This document shows, in pieces, positions 18,047 through 26,323 of a stretch of 64,000 nt of DNA (position 1 is its first letter; every line of letters begins with the position of its first letter). Origin of the DNA: an uncultured Eubacteriales bacterium (GTDB lineage Bacteria > Bacillota > Clostridia > Christensenellales > UBA1242); the NCBI GenBank assembly GCA_949001935.1, contig CARJLX010000002.1:1-64000 (forward strand). Reading direction: 5' to 3'. The position numbers were made by a program, and so were the translations under genes. The notes beneath the pieces are model-generated. The model saw nothing but the letters and a program-made list of their open reading frames with translations, had not been told where the DNA came from and did no database searches.

Positions 18047-21000
18047 ATGAAAATAAAACAGACCAATATTTGTGTTGTTTTTAAAAAGCATAAATTGATT
18101 ATGCTTAGTTTTCTTATTGTGTTTATATTTTTAGGTTTGTTTAGTGGAGTTTTCTTTTCCTTAGGTGGAATAAGAGAGAAAACAGAAGCTAGTGTATATC
18201 CAAGAGAATTTTCTTTTAGAGATGATTATTTTGTAAACTTGACAGATCAAGGTCAGTTTGGTACCTGCTGGGCTTTTGCCAATATTAAATCCATAGAGAA
18301 TTTTTTGGCAATCAATACAGGTGAGCATTTTGAGATAAGTGAGTCATATGTTGCTCTAACTAATTTAACAAGCCAAATAGATTTTTTGTTAGGAAATGGT
18401 GGAAGTGTTAGGGATGTTGCAACAGCCTTTAATCGCTATGGTTTTTTATTAGATAGCGATCTTCCTTATCAAGATATATATTTTCTAAATAGTTCTAATA
18501 GCACTCAAATGTTAAACATTTTGAAAAAAGAAGCAGATACGACTACAATTAAAATTTCAAGTGACATTAAATCAGCAAGTTATATTGAAAATACAGAAGT
18601 TATCAAGTATTACATAACTGAATACGGAAACGCTAGTATTAACATTGAAAATTGGGACATGAAAAAGGTTAATGGTCTTGATGAACTTATTGTTGGAAGT
18701 AATGGCGGGCATGCTCTTTCTGTTATGGGGTGGGATGATAATTATCTTGCTTCTAATGGAACGCGTGGGGCTTATTTGATATTAAATTCTTATGGTGAAT
18801 ATAGTAGTGACGGCATTGTATATTTACCTTATTCTACAGCCGTTAGAAGCAATGTCTATGCATTTGCATATAAAGTTTCTTTGCCAGACGATTATGTTTA
18901 TTTAACTTCAAATGCCGAATATAAAGTGACAACTAAAGGAAAATATTATTCATCAACAAACTATACTGGTCAAGAAACAACATTAAAAGAGCAAAATATT
19001 TTTGATGTTGATGATGATTTTCTGTTGGAATATAATTTTGGAAATCTTAATGAATTGAATTATAGCATTGATATATATAAAGGTGATGTTGATGTCAGTG
19101 ATCAGTTTAGAATAATAAAGGATGATAGTAAATGTTATATTAGAAGAAGGGGAAATTTAGAAAGCGGAAGTTATAAACTTAAATTAAACTATTCATACAA
19201 TAAAAATGGGGGTAAGATTCAAAGAAATATTTTAAAGCAACTTTTCTTGCTTGATGGGCTTGAACTTGCGGGTATAGATAAGGTTAATGAGGAGAACGGA
19301 ATAAGAGATAATGTTATGATTGACTCGTTATCAATGATAGATAACAATATCTATATAACCCAATATGGAACAAATTTTGTTGGAGCAACTGAAATAGGGG
19401 TATCACTTTCTTCATATGCTCAAAATGTTAGATATACGTTAAGTAAGGTAAATAGTAGTTTTAATGTTTCTGGAAGCTTTTTATCAAAAGGCAGAATTGG
19501 CTTGCAAATCAACTCTTCCTATATTGTCGATGGAGAAAATAAATTTACATTGCAATTGACTAATGCTAGGCACAGTAAGATAATAAATATTTATATATAT
19601 AAAGATAGCAAAGGTCGTTATCTAGGTGAAGGGTATTCTAACACAATGTTTTCGTCTTATGTTAGGGTTGATTTAGAAGGTGGACAATTGCCATCTAATT
19701 ATAAAAAAACAATATTGATAAGTACAAATTTATTTGCTAGAAATTATCTTGAAGAACCAACAAAAGAAAATTATAAATTCACAGGTTATGAATATTTGAA
19801 AAGTAATGGGGAATGGGGAAATTTACCATTTGATGCTGCGAAACAAAAATATTTTATTACCTCAGCATATGTTCGAAATACCTCAGCAAATAATTATTAT
19901 ACAAAATATTATAAATGCTTTAATTATAGAAATAGTGTGATAATAAAAGCCAACTATGAAGAAGATTTGAACCCAATAATTATGAGTTCACAAACGAAAC
20001 CAAATAATAATACATTTGGAATAGACGAAAAAATATATTTAAATTTAAATAAAGTTGGAGCAAGTAATATAAATTGGACTTTGTCGGGTTTGCAAATTGG
20101 TCAAGGCAATACTTTAGAATTGACGGGGTTAAAATCAAATTCTTATATTTTGATAGTAAATTATACATTAAATGGCAAAAATTACACCTATTCTCGTAAA
20201 TTATTTGTAAAATATCATTTATATATTGTAAATATCGTAGAAAATTTGAATTCAAATCCTTTTATTTACAATAAAACTTTGCAACACCCAACAATCACAA
20301 TAACAGATTTGGTTGAAGGAGAGGATTATACACTACAATATCCAAATTCAATTGAAGCTGGGACATATAAAGTTATTATTAAGCCTACAATTGATAATAT
20401 TGAATTAAGCATGCGAGAAATCGAGTATAGAATATATCCAAAACAACTAACAGGTGAAATTCATGCTAAGATTATACGACAGGGTGAGGATATTGGAACT
20501 TTTAGTTATCAAATAAATGGCTGGCTTGAAAATGAAGACCTCAAGGTGAATTTTGATACTAGTAAAGTTGATATTTATAAAGTTGGAGAGTTCAATATTC
20601 CAGTAAAGTTTGCTAATATAACATCGTCATATGATATATCTAAAGTCAGCTACGCAACTTTAGTTGTAGTTGAAGCTAATTTTGATTCTTCTATGATTGA
20701 CATTATAACAACAGATAATAACGATAATGAGTCTTCAGTATTCAAGTATGGTCAGGGAATAGTGTTTAGACATGACAGGCCTCAAGGAATGTTTGAATAC
20801 ATTGAATATACTTTGAATGGAAAAACTTATTCAAATAAGGTTCAATATTTAACAGAACGCTTGCCAGTAGGCACTTATACTTTAAAAAGTAAGGCTAAAA
20901 TAATTGATGGTGAAACAATCCAAGGGGAAATAATTGAGCGTGAAACTACAATAGAGATTGTGAAATTAAATGTTAAAATCACAGTTTTAGATGCAGAAGG

Positions 21001-21325
21001 CATAAAAGGTGAAGATCCAAAAGGCTTAAAATATAATGTAGAAGCAGATTACCCAACAACGGGGCTTAATATTGAACTTGAAATTTTAGAGTTTGATAAA
21101 AACAAACTTGGGGAATATGAAGTGACTGCAAACCTTTCTGGAATGCTTGAAAATTATAATGTGACTGTTGTAAATGGAACTTATAAAGTTGTTCGTAGTC
21201 CTCAATTTTTGACAAATGTGATTTTAATTTGTGTTTTTGTTGGGCTTGCTTTAATTATCGCGATTGCCATCTTTATAAGAAGAAAACACAAACAAAATGA
21301 ATTGAAGAAAAAATCTGATTGGTAA
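18047..21325 (+). CDS. surface-anchored papain-like (C1 family) cysteine protease
   Basis: The frame opens at 17969 inside the previous terminator; ATG 18047 begins a signal-anchor (hydrophobic ~18-40), so I start there (1,092 aa). The protease lies at the N-terminus: oxyanion Gln70 and catalytic Cys74 in DQGQFGTCWAFA, His222 in GGHALSVMGWDD, and Asn247 in YLILNSYGE. The complete triad implies activity. The rest is beta-rich: a lectin-like segment after ~260, then MBG-like immunoglobulin folds near 760-1,050 (for example EAGTYKVIIKPTI and KVGEFNIPVKFA). A C-terminal transmembrane helix and basic tail retain it on the outside of the membrane. Substrate unknown; processing of neighbouring surface proteins is possible. 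Confidence 0.88.
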   Translation: MKIKQTNICVVFKKHKLIMLSFLIVFIFLGLFSGVFFSLGGIREKTEASVYPREFSFRDDYFVNLTDQGQFGTCWAFANIKSIENFLAINTGEHFEISESYVALTNLTSQIDFLLGNGGSVRDVATAFNRYGFLLDSDLPYQDIYFLNSSNSTQMLNILKKEADTTTIKISSDIKSASYIENTEVIKYYITEYGNASINIENWDMKKVNGLDELIVGSNGGHALSVMGWDDNYLASNGTRGAYLILNSYGEYSSDGIVYLPYSTAVRSNVYAFAYKVSLPDDYVYLTSNAEYKVTTKGKYYSSTNYTGQETTLKEQNIFDVDDDFLLEYNFGNLNELNYSIDIYKGDVDVSDQFRIIKDDSKCYIRRRGNLESGSYKLKLNYSYNKNGGKIQRNILKQLFLLDGLELAGIDKVNEENGIRDNVMIDSLSMIDNNIYITQYGTNFVGATEIGVSLSSYAQNVRYTLSKVNSSFNVSGSFLSKGRIGLQINSSYIVDGENKFTLQLTNARHSKIINIYIYKDSKGRYLGEGYSNTMFSSYVRVDLEGGQLPSNYKKTILISTNLFARNYLEEPTKENYKFTGYEYLKSNGEWGNLPFDAAKQKYFITSAYVRNTSANNYYTKYYKCFNYRNSVIIKANYEEDLNPIIMSSQTKPNNNTFGIDEKIYLNLNKVGASNINWTLSGLQIGQGNTLELTGLKSNSYILIVNYTLNGKNYTYSRKLFVKYHLYIVNIVENLNSNPFIYNKTLQHPTITITDLVEGEDYTLQYPNSIEAGTYKVIIKPTIDNIELSMREIEYRIYPKQLTGEIHAKIIRQGEDIGTFSYQINGWLENEDLKVNFDTSKVDIYKVGEFNIPVKFANITSSYDISKVSYATLVVVEANFDSSMIDIITTDNNDNESSVFKYGQGIVFRHDRPQGMFEYIEYTLNGKTYSNKVQYLTERLPVGTYTLKSKAKIIDGETIQGEIIERETTIEIVKLNVKITVLDAEGIKGEDPKGLKYNVEADYPTTGLNIELEILEFDKNKLGEYEVTANLSGMLENYNVTVVNGTYKVVRSPQFLTNVILICVFVGLALIIAIAIFIRRKHKQNELKKKSDW

Positions 21326-21353
21326 AAAATCATAGCTTGGGCTATGATTTTTT
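21324..21353. terminator. bidirectional intrinsic terminator
   Basis: AAAAAATCATAGC-ttgg-GCTATGATTTTTT is a near-perfect palindrome between convergent genes. Confidence 0.9.
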
Positions 21354-21354
21354 A

Positions 21355-21864
21355 TTAACAAAAAGATAATATTAAGGTTAATTTGTCTATGATAGAAGTT
21401 AAACTTCGGTCCATTATTGTTATAAGTCTATTTAGTTCTCCAATATTAATTTTCTTTTCAAGTTGTAAAAATTTGCATCTAAAATTTATGTAAATTCCTT
21501 TAAGCATTTGTAATATCTTAGCAAAATCCTTATCTTCTATTTTTAGGGTCGGAGATAAAAGTTCTAAAGGCGAGTGAAAAATCGCAACATGGATGCTGGT
21601 TAATCCAGAAGAAATAAAATCATTTTCGTGTAATAAATATTCTAGGTCGTTTTTGAATTCGCTTCGTTGTTTGCTTATTATTTCAAATAGATAATTTATA
21701 TCTGTTATTTTTTGATTTAACTCTTGAATTAGCTCTTTAATTTCAGGAAGTATTTTGTCGTCACCTTGCGTTCGCACTTGGTTGAATGCCATTGTAAAAC
21801 GATTTGTGTCGGAAATTTCACGTTGACCTGTGAGGGTGTTGAAATAAGAATAAAATTTATGCAT
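21355..21864 (-). CDS. hypothetical helical protein, 169 aa
   Basis: I do not recognise the family. AAGGAG lies just before the ATG. The protein is soluble and almost wholly alpha-helical, with heptad-like Leu/Ile spacing (for example EIKELIQELNQKITDINYLFEI), so a four-helix bundle or coiled coil is likely. There is no signal or membrane segment. It is monocistronic and ends at a terminator shared with the C1 protease gene; the upstream neighbour on the same strand is a small two-helix membrane protein. Confidence 0.65.
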   Translation of the reverse strand: MHKFYSYFNTLTGQREISDTNRFTMAFNQVRTQGDDKILPEIKELIQELNQKITDINYLFEIISKQRSEFKNDLEYLLHENDFISSGLTSIHVAIFHSPLELLSPTLKIEDKDFAKILQMLKGIYINFRCKFLQLEKKINIGELNRLITIMDRSLTSIIDKLTLILSFC

Positions 21865-21988
21865 ATAAAACTCCTTAAAAGTTTATATGCAATTAAGGAT
21901 TAATTTGTTTAATTTAGTTTATAAAAAAATAATTTCTATAACTTTTTGTGAAAGCTAAGAAATTATTTTTATATTATTAACTTCTATT

Positions 21989-22303
21989 TTATGGGGTAAC
22001 TGGTGCAGTAGGTAATACAGCTTTTAAAATTAAAGGTAATAGGGTATTTATAAAAACAATAAGCACAATCAATACTGCCACACCGATAATGGTATTTTTA
22101 ATTCGTGTAGCTGCGGTTTTGCGTGTGTCTTCGCTATCGGCTTTGGCAAGATTAACACCAAGAATGATTGCATAGACTGCACCAGCAGCACCAACCACAC
22201 CCATAATAGCATAAAGAATAGGTGGTAAAACATCATAAACATCGTTAAGCCAACTATAACCTCCAAGAAATTTGAAAGATAAACCAAGCAAAGATTGAAG
22301 CAT
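21989..22303 (-). CDS. two-helix VirB2/TrbC-like small membrane protein (copy 1)
   Basis: 104 residues, paralogous to the next two genes and on the opposite strand. It has two hydrophobic helices (about 28-52 and 70-95) joined by a charged loop GVNLAKADSEDTRKTAATRIKN. This layout (Gly/Ala-rich TM1, conserved (A/V)YAI.LGV.LA(K/R)AD, basic loop, TM2 ending in LPLIL) resembles VirB2/TrbC pilins and the Mbov_0395-type pilin-like proteins; a holin-like role is the alternative. AAGGAGAAAATT precedes the ATG. No other type IV secretion gene is present, so the role is open. Confidence 0.6.
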   Translation of the reverse strand: MLQSLLGLSFKFLGGYSWLNDVYDVLPPILYAIMGVVGAAGAVYAIILGVNLAKADSEDTRKTAATRIKNTIIGVAVLIVLIVFINTLLPLILKAVLPTAPVTP

Positions 22304-22487
22304 AATTTTCTCCTTGATACATTTAATATATCACAAAATTAAGATTTTTTCAATTAATTTGCAATATTTATTAGAAAATTTTTGTTATATAAAAAAGTTA
22401 AAGAAAAATAAAAATTTATTGTTTATTTTTGAAATTTAGTTGACCCCCGCGGTACAATGGGTTATCAAAACCAAAGGAGGAGAATTT

Positions 22488-22895
22488 ATGAATAATTTTT
22501 TATCTAAATTGTTGTTAACATGGACGGAAATATTCCCACCAATGCCAGCCAAAGGAGAGAAATATGATAAAACTTATAAATATTATTGGGTAGGCAATAT
22601 AATGCAACCTATTAGTATAGTTTTATATGTGTTGATGGGGTTGGTCGCAGCCGCAGGTGCGATTTATGCAATATATCTTGGAATTCAACTTGCAAGAGCA
22701 GATGAACAAGGAAAGCGTGATGAAGCGAAGAAACACCTAATTACAGTTTTAATTGCAGTAGCAATTACAGTTGTCTTTATTTTATTCTTTAATATGTTAA
22801 TGCCATTAATCGTGCGAGCGTTTTTAGGCGATTGGAAGGGGCCTGATAAGACTGCAACCGATGTTGTTCAATTCGCATTTAAATTACTTAAATAA
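22488..22895 (+). CDS. two-helix VirB2/TrbC-like small membrane protein (copy 2)
   Basis: The frame opens at TTG 22440, but AAAGGAGG (22473-22480) fixes ATG 22488 (135 aa). The core, from PISIVLYVLMGLVAAAGAIYA through LGIQLARADEQGKRDEAKKH to the second helix ending FNMLMPLIV, is nearly identical to copy 3. It carries a ~40-residue N-terminal soluble extension (KLLLTWTEIFPPMPAKGEKY) and a ~20-residue C-terminal tail that copy 1 lacks. A GC-rich CCCCCGCGG stretch unusual for this region lies 40 bases before the start. Confidence 0.6.
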   Translation: MNNFLSKLLLTWTEIFPPMPAKGEKYDKTYKYYWVGNIMQPISIVLYVLMGLVAAAGAIYAIYLGIQLARADEQGKRDEAKKHLITVLIAVAITVVFILFFNMLMPLIVRAFLGDWKGPDKTATDVVQFAFKLLK

Positions 22896-22930
22896 ATCAT
22901 AAATTTAATTATTTCATAAATAAAAAATAA

Positions 22931-23007
22931 TCGTCAAAAAATATTTTTGAAAATTTTTAGAAAATATATAAAAATTGTTTGACGAAAATTTTTTATTGTG
23001 TTATTAT
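22931..23007 (+). promoter_or_regulatory. promoter of copy 3 with distal inverted TCGTCAA/TTGACGA pair
   Basis: TTGACG (22979-22984), 17 bp and TATTAT (23002-23007). TCGTCAA (22931-22937) is the inverse of TTGACGA (22979-22985), 48 bp start to start. A similar pair (38 bp apart) surrounds the -35 boxes of two GLUG genes, so a shared regulator is conceivable. Confidence 0.5.
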
Positions 23008-23070
23008 TCTTTTGTAATTAAATACATATTATTGCAAAAAAAGAACAATAATAATTGGAGGTAAAAAATT

Positions 23071-23430
23071 ATGAACGCAATTTCAAAGTTATTATCAACA
23101 TGGAGTAGTTTATTTGATAAAGAGACATTGGATAAGAATTTCCCTGGGCAAGGCTATGGGGATAAATTTTCTTGGCTTGTACAAGTTTTTGAACCAATTA
23201 GTATTGTGCTTTATGTGTTGATGGGATTAGTAGCAGCCGCAGGTGCAATCTATGCGATTTATCTTGGTGTTCAACTTGCAAGAGCAGACGAACAACTTAA
23301 GCGTGACGAAGCAAAGAAACACTTGATTACTGTTTTGATTGCAATTGCTGTGACAGTTGTATTGATTTTATTCTTCAATGAATTGATGCCATTGATTGTA
23401 GGAGCATTTATTCTTCCTGCAAAGGCTTAA
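23071..23430 (+). CDS. two-helix VirB2/TrbC-like small membrane protein (copy 3)
   Basis: 119 residues with TTGGAGGT before the ATG. TM1 (about 45-68) and TM2 (about 85-110) flank LGVQLARADEQLKRDEAKKHL, which is almost identical to copy 2, so these two arose by recent tandem duplication. The ~40-residue N-terminal part (KLLSTWSSLFDKETLDK) has diverged and may be what distinguishes them functionally. It has its own promoter and its own terminator, so it can be expressed independently of copy 2. Confidence 0.6.
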   Translation: MNAISKLLSTWSSLFDKETLDKNFPGQGYGDKFSWLVQVFEPISIVLYVLMGLVAAAGAIYAIYLGVQLARADEQLKRDEAKKHLITVLIAIAVTVVLILFFNELMPLIVGAFILPAKA

Positions 23431-23443
23431 TAAAATTAAAAAT

Positions 23444-23472
23444 AAAAACCACTGATAAGAAGTGGTTTTTTT
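23444..23472 (+). terminator. intrinsic terminator
   Basis: AAAAACCACT-gataaga-AGTGGTTTTTTT directly follows copy 3. Confidence 0.85.
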
Positions 23473-23541
23473 GATACAAAAAATAAAAGTATAATATTTT
23501 TGAGGTCTTTTTTAAGTAACCAACAAAAATATTTTTTTATT

Positions 23542-23736
23542 TTAAAAAACAATTGTTCCAGGACATTGATTTGGACAGGTATTGCGATTACAATTATTAT
23601 TATTAAAATCATTTTCATTAGTGAGGGCTAGCAATAGCAAGAGCAAAAAGTTTTGATTTGTGGCTAGGTTTGTATCTGTGGCAGACGCAAGAACTGAGAG
23701 AATCAAGACTAATAATATATTTTGGTTTAAATTCAT
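23542..23736 (-). CDS. small secreted Asn/Cys-rich peptide, 64 aa
   Basis: It has a strong AAAGGAG ribosome site 6 bases before the ATG, which makes this short frame credible. The first half is a hydrophobic signal-like segment (NQNILLVLILSVLASATDTN) followed by a Leu-rich stretch. The C-terminal ~22 residues are Asn-rich with three Cys (FNNNNCNRNTCPNQCPG). The composition recalls small spore-coat or secreted Cys-rich peptides, but I cannot assign a family. It sits between the membrane-protein trio and an ArsR regulator and is divergent from the latter. Confidence 0.55.
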   Translation of the reverse strand: MNLNQNILLVLILSVLASATDTNLATNQNFLLLLLLALTNENDFNNNNCNRNTCPNQCPGTIVF

Positions 23737-23885
23737 ATTTTTCTCCTTTCAACTTTAATATTATCTTTTTCGACAAACTATGGCATTTTTTTATCTTTTT
23801 CTCTTTTGTTTATTTTGTATTTTCTGGCACAATGTTTTATGTCATATATATTTGTATGAATAATTTTATTAAAAGGTTAAAAAAT

Positions 23886-24221
23886 ATGCAAAATAGATAT
23901 CTTTTATTATCAGAGCGGTCTAAGCAAGATATAATTTGTTCACTTCCAGAAGAGGGGCAGATTTCGCGTCTTGCTGATTATTTTCAAAATTTTGCCGATA
24001 GTACTAGAATAAAAATTCTTTCTTGTCTTGCTTTATCTAGTTTATGTGTCAACGATTTATCTAATTTATTGGGTATTAATCAAACAACGATTTCGCATCA
24101 ACTAAAACTTTTAAAAGATCAAGGTATAGTTAACTATAAGCGTGAAGGTAAAATTTTGGTTTATTCACTTATCAGTGATAGTGTGAATGATATTATGAAT
24201 TATGCTGTGTTAGGTGGTTAA
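23886..24221 (+). CDS. ArsR/SmtB family transcriptional regulator
   Basis: Winged-helix repressor of 111 residues. LADYFQNFADSTRIKILSCL followed by SSLCVNDLSNLL and the recognition helix INQTTISHQLKLLKDQGIV are diagnostic, as is the wing YKREGKILVYSL. The frame is open upstream, but ATG 23886 has AAAAGGT in position and begins family-like sequence. Cys residues (SCLALSSLCVND) occur where the alpha-3 metal site of SmtB relatives sits, though the canonical ELCVCDL is not intact, so metal sensing is uncertain. The target may be the divergent small peptide or the downstream genes. Confidence 0.88.
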   Translation: MQNRYLLLSERSKQDIICSLPEEGQISRLADYFQNFADSTRIKILSCLALSSLCVNDLSNLLGINQTTISHQLKLLKDQGIVNYKREGKILVYSLISDSVNDIMNYAVLGG

Positions 24222-24257
24222 TTATTACAAGCTATTTTTAAAAAGAAATGCAAGTAC

Positions 24258-24286
24258 TTGCTTTAATTTTTACAAAGTGATATACT
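24258..24286 (+). promoter_or_regulatory. sigma-A promoter
   Basis: TTGCTT (24258-24263), 17 bp and TATACT (24281-24286), 20 bases before the 153-aa gene; probably also serves queH and lepB. Confidence 0.65.
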
Positions 24287-24305
24287 TTACGCAAAGGAGT
24301 TCTTT

Positions 24306-24767
24306 ATGCAAGAAGTTATACACGAACTTAACGACATGTCGTTCACTTTGCCTAAAGGTTGGGGCAAGACTAAAGATGTTTATGATCTTCCTAATGGACA
24401 GGGTATGACAAATATTCAAAATTATCTTTCTGCTGATGGGGATGTTATTTCTTTGTTTGCAATTAGGCGTGATCCAGATGAGTTTTTTGAGAGTTATGAC
24501 AGAGTTGCAAAAAATATTGACAATGTGACGGGGAAATATAATCTTATTGATTGTCCATCCATCAAAGCTAACGGGTTTATCTTTCCATGTTATATTATTC
24601 GGGGGCATGGTGAGCCACTTTTAACTGTTCAAATTTTTTGCAATTGTGGTGATTGTTTAGCTTGTTTTATGGTTAATATCAAGGAATTTAATGGCAGTTT
24701 AAATGAGGCTATCAAAAGTCAACGAGTTTTAGGAGAATTAGTAAAAATTTTAAAAACTATTGAATAA
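24306..24767 (+). CDS. hypothetical protein, 153 aa
   Basis: Unrecognised soluble protein behind a clear AAAGGAG. The sequence reads as an alpha/beta fold (FTLPKGWGKTKDVYDLPNG at the start; central strands around PCYIIRGHGEPLLTVQIFC). Five Cys lie between residues ~80 and 125, four of them clustered near QIFCNCGDCLACF. That CxC-x2-C-x2-C grouping could be a metal site, but nothing else supports this. It is first in a probable operon with queH and lepB. Confidence 0.65.
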   Translation: MQEVIHELNDMSFTLPKGWGKTKDVYDLPNGQGMTNIQNYLSADGDVISLFAIRRDPDEFFESYDRVAKNIDNVTGKYNLIDCPSIKANGFIFPCYIIRGHGEPLLTVQIFCNCGDCLACFMVNIKEFNGSLNEAIKSQRVLGELVKILKTIE

Positions 24768-24798
24768 TAGGTAAATATTTTATATTAAGGAAAAACTA

Positions 24799-25359
24799 AT
24801 GAAAAAAATGTTATTACACAGTTGTTGTGGGCCTTGTAGTACGCAGGTTATTGATGTGCTAAGAAAGGATTATGAAATTACTATTCTTTATTACAATCCA
24901 AATATTCAGCCAGAGGAAGAGTATACTCATAGGCTTGCCGAACAAAAGAGGTTCTGTGAAGCGGTGGGTGTTGAGGTTATAGATTTGCCTTACAACACAG
25001 ATGAATTTATGTGCAAAATTAAGGGACATGAGGCTGACCGAGAAGGTGGAGAGCGTTGCAAGCTTTGTTTTGAAATTCGCTTAGATAAGACGGCAAGATT
25101 AGCTAAAGAGATGGGGTTTGAGATATTTGCAACTACATTATCTGTAAGTCCTCATAAAAACACCGCTGTTATAAATGAAGTTGGACAGGCAATTAGTGAG
25201 AAATACAATATTGAGTTCTTGGCTGGTAATTTTAAAAAGCAAGATGGCTACAAAAAGAGTATAGAATTTGCAAGGCAGTATAATTTGTATAGGCAAAACT
25301 ACTGTGGTTGTGGGTTTTCTAAGAATGAAAGGGAGAAGTTAAGTGAACGAAGAAGTTAA
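24799..25359 (+). CDS. queH: epoxyqueuosine reductase QueH
   Basis: Reduces epoxyqueuosine to queuosine in tRNA, the non-cobalamin alternative to QueG. The 186-residue length and Cys pattern fit QueH (formerly DUF208): HSCCGPCST near residue 8 with the adjacent Cys pair, ERCKLCFEIRL near 95, and NYCGCGFS near the C-terminus. These supply the iron-sulfur and metal ligands. AAGGA precedes the ATG. It overlaps the lepB start by 17 bases, indicating translational coupling. Confidence 0.93.
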   Translation: MKKMLLHSCCGPCSTQVIDVLRKDYEITILYYNPNIQPEEEYTHRLAEQKRFCEAVGVEVIDLPYNTDEFMCKIKGHEADREGGERCKLCFEIRLDKTARLAKEMGFEIFATTLSVSPHKNTAVINEVGQAISEKYNIEFLAGNFKKQDGYKKSIEFARQYNLYRQNYCGCGFSKNEREKLSERRS

Positions 25360-26230
25360 AAATCAAGAAAATAAGGAGAAAATGACTCTAAAATCCATTT
25401 TAATTTGGATAGGCATTTATGTTTTGATTTTTGCTATCTTTCTTATGGGAAGTTTATTTTGTGTCAGGGCTTTTGATAACAATTATCGTTATTATCCTGT
25501 TAAAGGAACTTCAATGCAACCGACTATCAATCCTGATGTGCCTTTTCAAGACGGCACAACTCCAGATGAGCAACTAATTCAAGATGGTGTTTTTATCAAG
25601 GTGACAACGAAGGTTGTTTCAAATGATATTGTTATTATTAAGAAAAATCCTAAAGATAATTATACAATCATCAAGAGGGTTATTGCTACTGGCGGTGATA
25701 AAGTGACTATTGCTATAAACAATTTTGAAAACAACAAAGAGATTAATGGTGAGTTTGTTCCAGATAATTTTTATCATGTTTTTGTTGTAAGGGCTGGTGA
25801 AACGCAGGTGCAAATGTTGGAAGAAGATTATGTTGATGATTTAGATAAACAAATTTGGTCAAGTCGACACTCTTCTAAAAGTTCTACCTTGCATGATTCT
25901 TGGAATGGTTTTCGTTATGAAGAAACTTTTTACAATCAATATTTTGGTTATATAACTGATCCTCAAATTACAACTTGTGAATATAAAGGACAAATAATGT
26001 TGTTCTATGAAATTGGAGAAGATGAAATTTTTTATCTTGGTGATCACCGTGATGTAAGTCAAGACGGAAGGCACAATGGTGTTGCAAAGCGTAGCGACAT
26101 TGTTGGCAGGGTTATAAGTATTATTCGTGATGCAAAGAAGCTGGACGAAGAAGGCAAGCTTTGGTTTATCAAAATTAAAACAATGTTTTCATATTATTGG
26201 AAGAATATTGTCGATTATTTCGCATGGTGA
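25343..26230 (+). CDS. lepB: signal peptidase I (enlarged)
   Basis: Membrane serine protease that removes signal peptides. It starts with GTG inside queH behind GGGAGAAG. One N-terminal transmembrane helix (~19-40) is followed by nucleophile Ser57 in KGTSMQPT and general base Lys111 in YTIIKRVIATGGD. The C-terminal signature is LGDHRDVSQDGR (family GDNRDNSxDSR). At 295 residues it is much larger than the ~180 of Bacillus SipS, largely because of an ~80-residue insert between the Lys box and the GD box (FVVRAGETQVQMLEED onward) plus a short C-terminal amphipathic tail. Confidence 0.92.
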   Translation: MNEEVKNQENKEKMTLKSILIWIGIYVLIFAIFLMGSLFCVRAFDNNYRYYPVKGTSMQPTINPDVPFQDGTTPDEQLIQDGVFIKVTTKVVSNDIVIIKKNPKDNYTIIKRVIATGGDKVTIAINNFENNKEINGEFVPDNFYHVFVVRAGETQVQMLEEDYVDDLDKQIWSSRHSSKSSTLHDSWNGFRYEETFYNQYFGYITDPQITTCEYKGQIMLFYEIGEDEIFYLGDHRDVSQDGRHNGVAKRSDIVGRVISIIRDAKKLDEEGKLWFIKIKTMFSYYWKNIVDYFAW

Positions 26231-26253
26231 GATAAAAAATATGTTTAAAACGC

Positions 26254-26282
26254 TTGGATTTTAGACAAAATTATGGTAATAT
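26254..26282 (+). promoter_or_regulatory. sigma-A promoter of the HU gene
   Basis: TTGGAT (26254-26259), 17 bp and TAATAT (26277-26282). Confidence 0.65.
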
Positions 26283-26323
26283 CAAATTAGGCAGATGCCA
26301 AAACATAAAAGGAGATATGGTAA

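Noticed and set aside
21989..23430. Part of a conjugative element or phage lysis cassette
   Set aside because: No relaxase, VirB4, VirD4, endolysin, integrase or att repeat is seen in the window.
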